DNA of 64,000 nt from Bradyrhizobium sp. CER78 (GCF_029846235.1 NZ_JARVWP010000011.1:62001-126000); one strand, 5' to 3'; counted from the stretch's first letter, positions 45,409 through 54,695 are shown. Numbers and translations are program-made. The notes: a model not told the origin generated them from the sequence alone.

Positions 45409-46428
45409 TCAGCGCGCCAGATGAGACCGGCTCGACGATGACCCCCGTTCGTTGGCTGCGGTCGGCGGCGCGCAGGCAACGCTTTGGGCCGGCATTGCCA
45501 ATGCGAGCCCATTCGCTTTGCAATGCTCGTAGACCAGATCGATAATCTCGTTTTGCGCCGCTATGCGGCTAGGCGCACTCGCCACGCGGAACAGCAGTTG
45601 GACTTCGATGGCTATCGCATCGATCGATTTGAGTGCAACGGCCGGCGGCGGGTCTCCGAGGATCCGTTCGCAACCTTGCAGAACGCTCAACATCGTCTCC
45701 TCGACCAGGCGCGGCTTGTGATTCGCGGCAATGCGCATGGTGAGCGCAATCTGATGCGACTCATCCGGACGGCTGCGGTTGGTCACCCCCTGCTTTGCCA
45801 GAACGCTGTTCGGGAGGACGACGACGTTATGGTCACTCGTCAGCAGATTGGTGGAGCGCCAGTTGGTTTCTGCAACGCGCCCTTCGGTGCCGTCGGCAAG
45901 CTGGATCCAGTCGCCAATCTCGTAAGCCCGGCCCAGCGCAAGCGCGATCCCGGAAAAAACATCGGCAAGCGTATTCTGCAGCGCGAGACCGATAATGACA
46001 ACGACGACACCCGAGGTGGTAATGAGTGGGCCGACCGGCGCGCCGAAGACGAAGCCGATGACCGACAGGGCCACGCCGAGATAGACGACGCCGACGATCA
46101 GATCTTGAAGAAGATGCGCTTCATGCGGTCGCCGATTGAGGGTGATGTAGATCTGGACGAAGCCGATCATCGTCCATGCCAGGTGAAGCCACCAGAGAAC
46201 CCTCGCAGACCTGGCCAACAGGAATCCCGTGCCCTGCAGCTCAGCGTCAACATGAGAAGGCGAAATTCCAGCGACCCAAAGCACAAGGCTCATGCCGCCA
46301 AAGAACAAGATCTGCACGATCAGGCGCGCGGTTGGACGCCGCCGTCCCTGGAGGTGCCAGATGAGAATGCCGGCAAGCCCTAGAATGTTGATCAGAACGA
46401 CTGGCAGGGAAGGATGTTCGCCAAACAT
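45409..46428 (-). CDS. MscS-family mechanosensitive channel
   Basis: A 339-residue small-conductance channel. Several membrane helices lie in residues 1-150. The MscS pore-lining TM3 motif is visible as GVVVVIIGLALQNTLADVFSGIALAL, given here in two parts: VVVVIIGLALQNT and LADVFSGIALAL. The cytosolic beta domain begins at YEIGDWIQLADGTEGRVAE. The start at 46428 has GGTGAG about seven bases upstream; a TTG 18 bases earlier is an alternative. Many rhizobial relatives, as I recall, carry an extra cyclic-nucleotide domain at the C-terminus; this one does not. It should release solutes under osmotic downshock. Confidence 0.82.
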   Translation of the reverse strand: MFGEHPSLPVVLINILGLAGILIWHLQGRRRPTARLIVQILFFGGMSLVLWVAGISPSHVDAELQGTGFLLARSARVLWWLHLAWTMIGFVQIYITLNRRPHEAHLLQDLIVGVVYLGVALSVIGFVFGAPVGPLITTSGVVVVIIGLALQNTLADVFSGIALALGRAYEIGDWIQLADGTEGRVAETNWRSTNLLTSDHNVVVLPNSVLAKQGVTNRSRPDESHQIALTMRIAANHKPRLVEETMLSVLQGCERILGDPPPAVALKSIDAIAIEVQLLFRVASAPSRIAAQNEIIDLVYEHCKANGLALAMPAQSVACAPPTAANERGSSSSRSHLAR

Positions 46429-46533
46429 GATAGGGCTCACCGACAATGCTTTTCATCAGGCCGAGAGCGACGAGTGTGATACTGGTTCAGCCGTCGCACT
46501 CTGGCCCAAGATATCGAGCACGCTCCGCGGCTG

Positions 46534-47316
46534 TTACTGGGCGGTCCAGCCGCCATCGACCGAAATCGCCGTTCCTGTGACCTGATCTGCGGCAGACGAA
46601 CACAGGAAGGCGACGGTGCCGCCAAGCTGCGCCGGAGAGACGAATTCGAGCGAGGGCTGCTTCTCAGCCAGGAGTGTCCTGGCGGCTTCCGTCTGGCTGA
46701 TGCCTCTCTGCGCGGCGATGTCGTCGATCTGCTTGTCGACCAGGGGCGTGCGCACCCAGCCGGGACAGATCGCATTGCATGTGACGCCGCTCCCGGCGGT
46801 CTCCAGGCCGACCACTTTGGTCAGTCCGATCAGTCCGTGCTTGGCCGCGACATAGGCAGCCTTGTGTGTTGAAGCAACCAGGCCATGCGCGGAGGCAATG
46901 TTGACGATCCGTCCCCAGCACTGCTTCTTCATCTGGGGTACTGCAGCTGCAATACTGTGGAACGCAGCCGATAGATTGATCGCCAGGATCGCATTCCACC
47001 TGGCTGCCGGGAACTCTTCGACCGGCGCAGTGAACTGGATGCCGGCATTGTTCACGAGGATGTCGAGGCGGCCGAATTTCTCAACTGTTGCAGCGATCAA
47101 ACCGCGTACCGCGTCCTCTTTCGACATGTCGGCCCCGTCGTAGATGGTGCGCACGCCATGCTCACGTTCAATTCCGCCGCGGATCGCCTCGATTTCGCCG
47201 GCATCGCCAAAGCCGTTCAACACGATATCAGCGCGAAGACTGGCCAGTTCCTTGGCGATACCGAGTCCAATGCCGCTTGTCGATCCGGTCACGATGGCTA
47301 CTCTGCCCTTCAACAT
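46534..47316 (-). CDS. bdhA: 3-hydroxybutyrate dehydrogenase (SDR)
   Basis: A 260-residue SDR resembling bacterial D-3-hydroxybutyrate dehydrogenases: TGSTSGIGLGIAKELA at the start, NNAGIQFTAPVEEFP in the middle, catalytic Ser in NIASAHGLVAST, the YVAAKHG Tyr-Lys pair, and the CNAICPGWVRTPLVDKQI stretch typical of the family. It oxidises 3-hydroxybutyrate to acetoacetate with NAD. It is the last gene of a minus-strand operon with acetoacetate decarboxylase and patatin, which suits a ketone-body/PHB role. Confidence 0.88.
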   Translation of the reverse strand: MLKGRVAIVTGSTSGIGLGIAKELASLRADIVLNGFGDAGEIEAIRGGIEREHGVRTIYDGADMSKEDAVRGLIAATVEKFGRLDILVNNAGIQFTAPVEEFPAARWNAILAINLSAAFHSIAAAVPQMKKQCWGRIVNIASAHGLVASTHKAAYVAAKHGLIGLTKVVGLETAGSGVTCNAICPGWVRTPLVDKQIDDIAAQRGISQTEAARTLLAEKQPSLEFVSPAQLGGTVAFLCSSAADQVTGTAISVDGGWTAQ

Positions 47317-47358
47317 GGGATTTCCTTTCGATACTTGGTGAGTGAGATTATCGCGAAG

Positions 47359-48537
47359 TCAGTCGCGACGATGGATGTCGTGGGTGATGATGCCGAGCTC
47401 GGGGGCCGGCGGATCGAGACGTCGTGGATCAGCCAGCGTGCGGCGGATGTCTTCCAGCCCGCTCTGCCAATGCGCACGCATCGCGTTCAGTCCGAACTCG
47501 TAGTCCTTGGAATGGCGTTCGTAGATCTTGGACTGGTAGATCAAATGGATGATGTTGCAGGAGCGATGCCGGGCCAGCTCCGCGATACGGCGGATTTCCG
47601 GGTGCTGTTTCGCGCTGTCCGGCAGCATTTCGAGCGTTCGCTGCAGCGCCTGACGCATCGTCTGCATCCGTAGTGCCTGATCCGTAATGGCGCGTGTGCG
47701 GCTGGAATACTGAATGTCCTTCTGCCGGCTCGAGACCTCCATCATGTCATTCGGTACGCGTCCCCGCGCCGACCAGAGATCGACTTGGAAGGTCAGGGTG
47801 TCGCGCGGCTCGCTCGACAACACACGGGACAGAGGCGTGTTCGAGACAACGCCGCCGTCCCAGTAGTGCTCGCCGTCGACTTCGACGGCAGGGAAGCCGG
47901 GCGGCAACGCGCCGGAGGCTGCGAAATGCTTCGGGCCGAGCCGCCGTTCGGCCGTGTCGAAATAGGTGAGGTTGCCGGTGCGGACATTGACCGCGCCGAC
48001 ACTGACGCGCACTTCGCCGGCGTTCAGCCGATCGAAGTCGACCAGCCGCTCCAGCGTCTGTTGCAATGGCGAGGTGTCGTAGAAGCTCGTCGCGGCATCG
48101 CCCGAAAAGGGCGACAGGAACGGCGGCGGGAAGCGCGGCTTGAAGAAGCCGGGCTGACCCTGGAACAGGGCCCTCATCGCCGCCAGAGCATTGTGCGCCG
48201 AGCGCAGATCGAAGGCGAACGGCATTGCATCGGCGAGCCCCTCGCCGGTCGGCCACTCCACCGGCGCCGAGCAAATGCTCTCCCAGAACTTGCGCAGCTG
48301 TCCGACCCGCTCGGCCTCGGGCGAACCGGCGATGATGGCGGCGTTCAGCGCACCGATCGAGATGCCGGCCAGCCAGTTCGGCCGGATCCCGGCCTCGTGC
48401 AGGCCCTCGTAGACGCCCGCTTGATAAGCACCAAGCGCGCCGCCGCCCTGCAACACCAGGGCGACGACATCATACGACAACGATCTGGCCTGCGGCGCAG
48501 GATCGTTTTGCTCACGCATCACATTCAGCATTTCCAT
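47359..48537 (-). CDS. patatin-like phospholipase
   Basis: A 392-residue patatin. The oxyanion loop is LQGGGALGAYQAGVYEGL, the nucleophile Ser60 is in GISIGALNAAIIAG, and the catalytic Asp is in YWDGGVVSNTPLSR. The C-terminal part (MMEVSSRQKDIQYSSRTRAI) fits bacterial patatins that often sit beside hydroxybutyrate metabolism genes. It lies between acetoacetate decarboxylase and hydroxybutyrate dehydrogenase genes with gaps under 50 bases. It may release lipids or act on PHB granules; this is inferred from context. Confidence 0.86.
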   Translation of the reverse strand: MEMLNVMREQNDPAPQARSLSYDVVALVLQGGGALGAYQAGVYEGLHEAGIRPNWLAGISIGALNAAIIAGSPEAERVGQLRKFWESICSAPVEWPTGEGLADAMPFAFDLRSAHNALAAMRALFQGQPGFFKPRFPPPFLSPFSGDAATSFYDTSPLQQTLERLVDFDRLNAGEVRVSVGAVNVRTGNLTYFDTAERRLGPKHFAASGALPPGFPAVEVDGEHYWDGGVVSNTPLSRVLSSEPRDTLTFQVDLWSARGRVPNDMMEVSSRQKDIQYSSRTRAITDQALRMQTMRQALQRTLEMLPDSAKQHPEIRRIAELARHRSCNIIHLIYQSKIYERHSKDYEFGLNAMRAHWQSGLEDIRRTLADPRRLDPPAPELGIITHDIHRRD

Positions 48538-48585
48538 GACTCCAGATGCAGCGGGCTAATCCCGGCTAGCCAGCACTTGTTTCCG

Positions 48586-49365
48586 TTAAGGCTTTTGCGA
48601 TCGACCCTCGGGCGGCTCTGTCTGGCCGGTCGCAAGATAGTCGTGGACCACGCTGCCCAGCCCGAGCGTCAGGTCTGCAACGAGGTGCTTTGCCGACAGA
48701 ACCTGAAGCACCGGCAGTTCGGCAACGGGTGCCAAGGCATGTGAGTACAGGTCGAGGGCGGACGGCCCGGTCCATGCGCCCTTCACGGTGATGTCTTCGA
48801 GATGGAAGCGCACCAGCTCGCAGATGCGCGGCGTGCCGTCGACATGCGGAATGATCTTGAGCAGGAAATTGGGTGCAGCAAGCTTGCTGGCTTCGACCGC
48901 GGTGTCGAGGGCTCGGTGCTTGTAGCCCATGGTGCCAGTGGCGATCCGGACCGAGCCATAGTTCAAGGTGCCGACCAGCGTGTCGATCTCGACCTCGAGC
49001 TTTGGCTGTGCCAGCTTCTTGGGAAACCCCCAAAGCTCGCGCCCACCCGCGATCGGCGGATGATCGTTGAGGAACATCTGATGGGTAAAGCCACCGAGTT
49101 GGCCCTTGTAGGATACGGGAATGACTTGGCCGCTCTCGGTGTAGTCGCCGAAGCCCGTTGAGTCAGGCATGCGGATGAACTCGTAATTTACGACCGGTTC
49201 GGTCAGTTCCAGAGGCTCCGGGACCACACGGCGCAGCGCCTCGGGATCAGTCCGGTATTGAATGATGAAGTATTCGCGATTGACGAAGTGGTAGGGGCCG
49301 GGAGGAAAGGCCGGACTGGTCAGTGGCATCGCAAACGACGACGCGCGCACGGTCTCATATTTCAC
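48586..49365 (-). CDS. adc: acetoacetate decarboxylase
   Basis: A 259-residue protein of the acetoacetate decarboxylase family. The Schiff-base Lys region is present: GGRELWGFPKKLAQPKL, with the Lys pair at 116-117, and the flanking GQLGGFTHQMFLNDHPP is also conserved. It would convert acetoacetate to acetone and CO2. The start is a GTG at 49365 with GGAG eight bases upstream. Sitting next to hydroxybutyrate dehydrogenase, it could drain acetoacetate from the ketone pool. Confidence 0.88.
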   Translation of the reverse strand: MKYETVRASSFAMPLTSPAFPPGPYHFVNREYFIIQYRTDPEALRRVVPEPLELTEPVVNYEFIRMPDSTGFGDYTESGQVIPVSYKGQLGGFTHQMFLNDHPPIAGGRELWGFPKKLAQPKLEVEIDTLVGTLNYGSVRIATGTMGYKHRALDTAVEASKLAAPNFLLKIIPHVDGTPRICELVRFHLEDITVKGAWTGPSALDLYSHALAPVAELPVLQVLSAKHLVADLTLGLGSVVHDYLATGQTEPPEGRSQKP

Positions 49366-49440
49366 GGTGGTAAGCTCCAGGTTTGTCGATCATGTGCGGC
49401 CGCGCTCCTGCGTGGAGCGCGGCTTGACAGGACGAGACGT

Positions 49441-50646
49441 CTAGACTTCCGAGACATGCTCCGGATCGGCCGATGCGAGCGCAGCGGCGCGTTCTGCCCG
49501 CGGAGGGTAGATCCAGACGGTGTTGATCTCCCGCTTGGTCTTCTTGGCCTGCTCGCCGACCATCTCGACTTTGCGCTCCCAACCGCGCGTGAACAGCGCG
49601 CCGGCTTCTCCCAGGTCGAGGCAAGTGACATATGCCTTCTGATGATATCGTCTGGTCGCGATGCCCAAGAGTTCGGCGGCAGCATTGTTGCCCGCAAACG
49701 CACCCATCCGCGTCGCGTGCTGGCAGGACATCAGCGAATAGTTGCCGACATCATCGCATGCGGCTCTAGCGGCATCGCCGGTGGCGAACACACCGTCCAC
49801 CGACAGCACGCGCAGGTCGCGATCGACAAGAAGCCGGCCGAAACTGTCGCGCTCGGCAGGGATCTGCGCCGTCAGCGGGGCAGCGCGCATGCCGGCTGCC
49901 CAAATCACGGTCGCACTTTCGATATGCTCGCCGTTGGAAAGCGTGACGCCAGATTTGTCCAGCGACGCGACGCTCGCGCCTAGCCGTGTCTCCACGCCGA
50001 CGTCGCGGAGCGCGGCCTCGATGAGGGGGCGGGGACCGGCGCCCATGTCGGGGGCGATTGCCTCACTACGATCGACAATGATGACACGCGGCTTGGCGTC
50101 CTTCCCGAGGATCGCTCGGAGACGCGACGGCATCTCGGTCGCCGCCTCGATGCCGGTGAAACCGCCGCCGGCAACGACGACCGTGTCGCGCATCTCCGAT
50201 ATCGGCAAACTCGCCAGTTGGTGCAAATGCCGGTCGAGCGCGATCGCGTCGTTCAGCCCGTCGACACTGAAGGCATGGTCGGCGAGGCCGGGGATATTGG
50301 GCCGGAACAGGCGACTACCGGTGGCAACAATCAGTCGATCGTAGGAGAGGCTCTTCTTCGCACCTTTAGCGGTAACAATCTGCACCGAGCGGGACTTCGT
50401 ATCGACAGTTTCGACACTGCCTTGCACGTAGACGACATCGATCGCTTTCAGAACGTCCTGAAGTGGCGCCGTCAGGGTCTCGGGCTTCGGTTCGTAGAGC
50501 CGCGGCCGGACCACCAGCGTCGGCTCAGGCGCAACCAGCGCAATTTCAAGCTCTTCGGGTGAAACGCCCTGAATATCGCGAAGGCGAGCGGCGGAAAGTG
50601 CGGCGTACATGCCGGCGAAGCCGGCGCCAATGATGACGAGACGCAT
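49441..50646 (-). CDS. NAD(P)/FAD-dependent oxidoreductase (type II NADH dehydrogenase-like)
   Basis: A 401-residue flavoprotein with an N-terminal FAD-binding GXGXXG motif (VIIGAGFAGMYAALSAARL), a second nucleotide site in VVVAGGGFTGIEAATEM, and the late FAD-contact motif GVFATGDAA. This is the layout of NDH-2-like pyridine nucleotide-disulfide oxidoreductases without the redox disulfide. It lies between acetoacetate decarboxylase and an alpha/beta hydrolase in a compact operon. It may pass electrons from NADH to quinones or a carrier protein. The substrate is not visible. Confidence 0.82.
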   Translation of the reverse strand: MRLVIIGAGFAGMYAALSAARLRDIQGVSPEELEIALVAPEPTLVVRPRLYEPKPETLTAPLQDVLKAIDVVYVQGSVETVDTKSRSVQIVTAKGAKKSLSYDRLIVATGSRLFRPNIPGLADHAFSVDGLNDAIALDRHLHQLASLPISEMRDTVVVAGGGFTGIEAATEMPSRLRAILGKDAKPRVIIVDRSEAIAPDMGAGPRPLIEAALRDVGVETRLGASVASLDKSGVTLSNGEHIESATVIWAAGMRAAPLTAQIPAERDSFGRLLVDRDLRVLSVDGVFATGDAARAACDDVGNYSLMSCQHATRMGAFAGNNAAAELLGIATRRYHQKAYVTCLDLGEAGALFTRGWERKVEMVGEQAKKTKREINTVWIYPPRAERAAALASADPEHVSEV

Positions 50647-50690
50647 GTGATCTGCTCCAGTTGATTAGTGGAAGAAGGCGTTTGAAATGA

Positions 50691-51671
50691 CTAGGCGGAG
50701 ATGAATGCAAGCAGGTCCGCGTTGATGATGTCGGCGTGTGTCGTGCACATGCCGTGCGGCAGAAGGTCGTATATCTTCAGAGTGCTGTGGCGGAGCAGCT
50801 TCGCCGACAGAAGCGCGGAGTCGGCGACGGGGACGATTTGATCGTCGCCACCGTGTTGGATTAGCGTGGGAACGGTGATGTTCTTCAGATCTTCGGTGAA
50901 GTCCGTTTCCGAGAAGGCCTTGATGCCGTCATAGTGCGCCTTGGCGCTACCGGTCATGCCTTGGCGCCACCAGTTCCAGATGACAGCTTGTGAGGCCTCC
51001 GCGCCCGGGCGGTTGTAGCCATAGAAGGGGCCGCTTGCGAAATCGAAATAGAATTGTGAGCGGTTCGCAGCAAGTTGCTTGCGCAGGCCATCGAGCACGT
51101 CGATCGGCAAGCCATTCGGATTGGCTTCGGTCTTCAGCATGAGGGGCGGTACTGCACCGATCAGGACCAGCTTCGCTACACGATCCTTACCGTGGCGCGC
51201 GACATAGCGCGCGGCCTCGCCGCCACCCGTCGAATGGCCAACGTGAATCGCATTGCGAAGGTCGAGATGCTCGACAACGGCCGCGGCGTCAGCCGCGTAG
51301 TGATCCATGTCATGGCCGTCGCTCGTTTGGCTCGACCTGCCGTGACCTCGGCGATCGTGAGCGATGACCCGGTAACCGTTGCCCAGGAAGAAGAGCATCT
51401 GATTTTCCCAGTCGTCGGAGCAAAGCGGCCAACCATGGTGAAAGACGATCGGCTGAGCCGATTTCGGTCCCCAATCCTTGTAGAAGATCTGAACGCCGTC
51501 TCGTGTAGTAACTGAAGAGAGACTGGGCTTGTCGGTTGGGTTGGCCGAGCGTTCTGTGCCAGCGGCCGATGTGGAGCGCAGGGTCAGCGAGCACGCGCAC
51601 GCGAGCGCGGTGGTGAGAATCCTCCGGCGCGAAGTGCCGGGAAGTTGGCTCATGGAATGTTGCCAGGTCAT
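50691..51671 (-). CDS. exported alpha/beta hydrolase (chloroperoxidase/arylesterase-like)
   Basis: A 326-residue alpha/beta hydrolase with a twin-arginine signal (SRRRILTTALACACSLTLRS) near residues 15-34. The catalytic nucleophile motif is VGHSTGGGEAARY; the acid and His are in the C-terminal IVPVADSALL and PHGMCTTHADII regions. It starts with FYKDWGPKSAQPIVFHHGWP, typical of the non-heme chloroperoxidase group. The ATG at 51671 has GGAGAGG about seven bases upstream. It heads the minus-strand operon, so its product would act in the periplasm. Confidence 0.85.
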   Translation of the reverse strand: MTWQHSMSQLPGTSRRRILTTALACACSLTLRSTSAAGTERSANPTDKPSLSSVTTRDGVQIFYKDWGPKSAQPIVFHHGWPLCSDDWENQMLFFLGNGYRVIAHDRRGHGRSSQTSDGHDMDHYAADAAAVVEHLDLRNAIHVGHSTGGGEAARYVARHGKDRVAKLVLIGAVPPLMLKTEANPNGLPIDVLDGLRKQLAANRSQFYFDFASGPFYGYNRPGAEASQAVIWNWWRQGMTGSAKAHYDGIKAFSETDFTEDLKNITVPTLIQHGGDDQIVPVADSALLSAKLLRHSTLKIYDLLPHGMCTTHADIINADLLAFISA

Positions 51672-51770
51672 ATGTTCCTCTCCGTTTGGCTGGCGTGGGC
51701 ACAGCATCAATTAGCGGAGCGGGTAGGGAACGGCCCAAGAGCGATTGACGTGGCTGAAGAGCAATTGCTG

Positions 51771-51850
51771 TTAACGCGCTCGCCGTCGCCGATCAGTAGG
51801 GGTCTCGCCAGTCAACCGCCTGAATGCAGCGATCCAACGCCACGGCATCC
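51771..51850 (-). pseudogene. C-terminal tail of an AraC regulator gene, remnant
   Basis: On the minus strand the sequence reads WIAAFRRLTGETPTDRRRRA and stops at 51771. It matches the end of the AraC gene at 34786 (AAFRKLTGETPSDWRRRAR), and the similarity continues past the stop (GCGATTGAC, GAAGAGC). The rest of the gene is missing. It lies upstream of the alpha/beta hydrolase operon, which might once have had this regulator. Confidence 0.75.
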
Positions 51851-52120
51851 ACACTTCCCGCAGGAACAAAAGCGGAAAGTGTACCCAAGTGTCCGGTACG
51901 AAATGTCACCTATCTTCGGGCCGCTCAATTTTCTGCGCGAACTACGATTTCTATGATTGCTTACTGTCAGTAGTAATGCCCGGATATAGGAGGTATTGCC
52001 TTGCGGCCGATCCGCTTGCAGATATTCTTGTGACTGCTGCGCGAGCCTTACACCGTTTCGTTCCGCAGTGGGGCTATTGCGCCAGGAACGCTGCTATTCC
52101 CGGCGCTCGTTTCGCGCTTG

Positions 52121-52249
52121 CAAAGCCGGCGATGAACCGCGTACGGGTGGTGGCTTTGACAGATTGCCAACCGCGTGCGCCGCGAGAGCTGGCCAGCCCT
52201 CCGGTAGGAAAATTGTGGGTTTAGCAATGTAGCGTTTCGGGCCGAGCGG
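52121..52249. repeat. dispersed repeat, copy B
   Basis: This is the second copy of the repeat at 11713-11870, shorter by two small internal deletions, with the shared words GATTGCCAACCGCGT, CCCTCCGGTAGGAAAA and TTAGCAATGTAGC. Both copies lie in gene-free stretches. Neither carries a terminal inverted repeat or a transposase. Confidence 0.65.
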
Positions 52250-52803
52250 TCTACCTACTCGAACCCCGCCGTCTGGAGGTAGCCCCCTGGATCGCCTTCT
52301 ATGCTTGGTACAGGAGCATGCGCGAGCCGATGAGACTATGCAAAATCCGCACGCCGCCCCGAGCCGTGAGCGAACAAATCGCCCTCTCGACGGCTGAATC
52401 ACGGCTAAGGGCCCACAGCCGAGCCGCTTTGTGCATCGTGTGCGCCCGCCCAACGTGTTCACGGTTTCGCCGGTAGGATCCCGATCTTCATCTCATTCGT
52501 CCCGCAACGCTGCCGGCCGAAGTCATCGTGGGACGGCCTCACTAGCACAGCACTCTTGCAGCGCACGTCCGGACCATACATTCGGGTCAAGCCGAGAAGA
52601 ACTCAGTGCGAGCACATGTTTTCGTCCGTCACCAAATGTTCGCTAGACGGTTTGAAGAATTTGGCCAGGTACGCGAGCTATAGGGGTTGCGGAAGTTCGC
52701 TTGGATGCGGCCGGCCATTTGCTCACTGAATCCGATCAGAGCATCTGAAGTACCGCATATCGCCGCGGCTATTCCCGAGCCAGCAGTCTCAGCCACCGTC
52801 CGA
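52250..52803. other. gene-free stretch before the TAXI gene end
   Basis: It contains a one-ended copy of the TATGCA element (52334-52455). No gene was recognised in the rest. Confidence 0.45.
52334..52455. repeat. TATGCA element, partial copy
   Basis: It begins GACTATGCAAAATCCGCA and matches the reverse complement of the element at 63365-63539 through GAGCCGTGAGCGA, GACGGCTGAATCACGG and CAGCCGAGCCGCTTT. The opposite end with the inverted copy of the first motif is absent, so it is a truncated copy. Confidence 0.6.
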
Positions 52804-54108
52804 TTAAGACGGTTTCAGCGTGGCTCGGCGGGCATGAATCAGACCTTCGACCCTGTTCGCTGCAACGTTCAACGTGGCCATGTCGGCCGCATCGTCGTCC
52901 CCGTTCGCGATCTTGAGACGCTGGTCGCTCAAGATGTCATCAATCCGGTCCTCGATGTCGGATAGTTCATCCTCGCGCTGAGCCTTGCGAACCCGGCGAG
53001 CCAGGGCATAGAGCGCGTCGAGCGCCGATGCATCCGGCTTCGACGTCCGCAAGCCGATAAACCTCCAGGCCGCGGCGAGGACGGAAGCCAGTCCGCCAAG
53101 GATCATCGGAGTCAGGTAGATCGCATTGCTCCATTCGTCCAAGAAGCTCTCTTGGGTGCCGTTGAAATATTCCGCTGCACCAGCGTGGACTGGCAGGAAG
53201 GCGTCCGGATCCGTATCAGGGGCGGTGACCTGCGCCAGGATCGGCAGTTCGCCGATGAGGTCACGGCGCGCGGCGAGAAGCGATCGTGTCAGATCGGATA
53301 TGGTGTCGCGATTGAGCTTTTTCTGCGCGACCAGGTAGAAAGACACCCGCAGTGTCGTCAGGTCGTCATCGGGGACTGCCGGCGAACCTCTGAGCGTACC
53401 TTTCGGCACGTCGAAGCTTTCGTAGGCTCGATGACTTTCCGCAACCGCGCCGGCGGCTTCAATGGGAATGAGCACCGGCAGGGATTTCGAGTTCTGCGGG
53501 AAGAGGCTGCGTGCCAGCGACAGGTATTTTGGAGTCAGGGGAATGACGAGCAGAAGGGCGTCCACGCTCTTGGATTCGACTGCCCGGCGCGCCTCAGGCA
53601 ACGAGACATCCTTGAACTTCACGTTTGCGCGGTCGAGGTCATATTGCTGACGCAGTGCGTCAACGACGGCCCTGTTGATCTGTCCGCCGACCACGCCAAC
53701 GCGACGGCCTTTCAAGCTCGCCACGTCGCTCAGCGGCGAGCCGGGAGGGGCCACTATCAGAGCGACCGCGTGCGCAAGCACGAGGATTGCCTGGGCCTGC
53801 GACAGGTCACCGACATCGCCACGGACGACGGCGAGGTCGACCTTGCTCGAAGAAAAGGCGTTGGCGGCCTCGAGGGCGCTCGACTGATTGACGATCCGCA
53901 GTCTCACTGGTGCCGACGTGGCGGTCAGGCGACTGGCGATGGCGGACAAGACCGTATCGGCCTCACCGTCAAGCGATCCAACCGCGACGGTAAACGTGAC
54001 CGGCCGAACGTACCAGAAATAGGCGAACAGCCCCGCGCCAATGGTCAGCAGCAATGCGCCGCCCACCATCACAATACGAAGCCAGGCTGGTAGTTTGATG
54101 GCGGTCAT
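52804..54108 (-). CDS. TAXI-family TRAP transporter solute-binding protein
   Basis: A 434-residue TAXI (TRAP-associated extracytoplasmic immunogenic) protein. An N-terminal membrane anchor (IVMVGGALLLTIGAGLFAYF) is followed by the binding domain with VAVGSLDGEADTVLSAIASR and LKGRRVGVVGGQINRAVVDA. A second membrane helix (NAIYLTPMILGGLASVLAAA) and a charged C-terminus (QREDELSDIEDRIDDILSDQ) make it a membrane-attached form. No TRAP permease gene is seen beside it. A short remnant of a second copy lies at 60326. Confidence 0.82.
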   Translation of the reverse strand: MTAIKLPAWLRIVMVGGALLLTIGAGLFAYFWYVRPVTFTVAVGSLDGEADTVLSAIASRLTATSAPVRLRIVNQSSALEAANAFSSSKVDLAVVRGDVGDLSQAQAILVLAHAVALIVAPPGSPLSDVASLKGRRVGVVGGQINRAVVDALRQQYDLDRANVKFKDVSLPEARRAVESKSVDALLLVIPLTPKYLSLARSLFPQNSKSLPVLIPIEAAGAVAESHRAYESFDVPKGTLRGSPAVPDDDLTTLRVSFYLVAQKKLNRDTISDLTRSLLAARRDLIGELPILAQVTAPDTDPDAFLPVHAGAAEYFNGTQESFLDEWSNAIYLTPMILGGLASVLAAAWRFIGLRTSKPDASALDALYALARRVRKAQREDELSDIEDRIDDILSDQRLKIANGDDDAADMATLNVAANRVEGLIHARRATLKPS

Positions 54109-54129
54109 CGATCAATCCCCCGACTAAAG

Positions 54130-54450
54130 CTAAGCCTTGCGCTGAAGCGTCATCAACGGCGCTTCTCTGGCGCAGTCGTGTCTTGTCTCTGAGTTGTATT
54201 CCGTTCTGTCGCGCGGGTCAGCCAATGGATCACGGCATGAAGCCGTTCGAGCGCTGCCGCCTCAGTTGCTCGATGTGCTTGTTTCCAGGGTCCGCCAGAC
54301 GGCAGACTTGCTTGAAGAGACGTTTGATGCGGGAAGGTCGATGCCCAAGGGGCGGAGCAACCTGCCGCAGGCCGGGACGATCTGCTGTCCGGTCAATACC
54401 ATATCGCTGTCTGCGAGTTGCTCGAGGTGAGAGGGATATCAAGCCCCATT
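54130..54450 (-). pseudogene. decayed AraC-family regulator, internally deleted
   Basis: This segment matches two parts of the intact AraC gene at 60393-61334: the 3' end (CTAAGCCTTGCGCTGAAGCG) and the middle (CAATGGATCACGGCATGAA; GATATCAAGCCCC). The helix-turn-helix coding part between them is deleted, and no open frame spans the rest. The remnant lies directly before the TAXI start, and the corresponding remnant of a TAXI gene lies after the intact AraC gene. Confidence 0.78.
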
Positions 54451-54519
54451 CAACGCCGCGAACCGACTCTGGCTTTGCTCATGATGTGTGAACCCATGCA
54501 GCGAGAGGCGCGCCCCGCG

Positions 54520-54579
54520 CACGGTCACCCGCGAAGTGACCTGCGACAGGTGGGCGGCCGACGGGGTATAAATCTGCAT
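54520..54579 (-). pseudogene. N-terminal remnant of a DUF2721 gene
   Basis: On the minus strand the 5' codons read MQIYTPSAAHLSQVTSRVTV, matching the start of the intact DUF2721 protein at 63264 (MQMLIDTPTAAHLSQVISQV). The frame is then lost. It lies in the same order relative to the AraC remnant as in the intact copy. Confidence 0.75.
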
Positions 54580-54695
54580 TGAATGCCTTCATTGAGTGGT
54601 GTCCTCGCGAACCGGCCAAGCGCGCCTTCGCTCCCCCAAGCGTCGGGGCGAACGCGCAATGGAAGAAGTTATAAGCGCCAATTTTCTCCCGATCG

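Noticed and set aside
52094..52462. Minus-strand frame over repeat B and the TATGCA element
   Set aside because: The frame spans two repeats and has no coding signature. It is probably a repeat-derived open frame.
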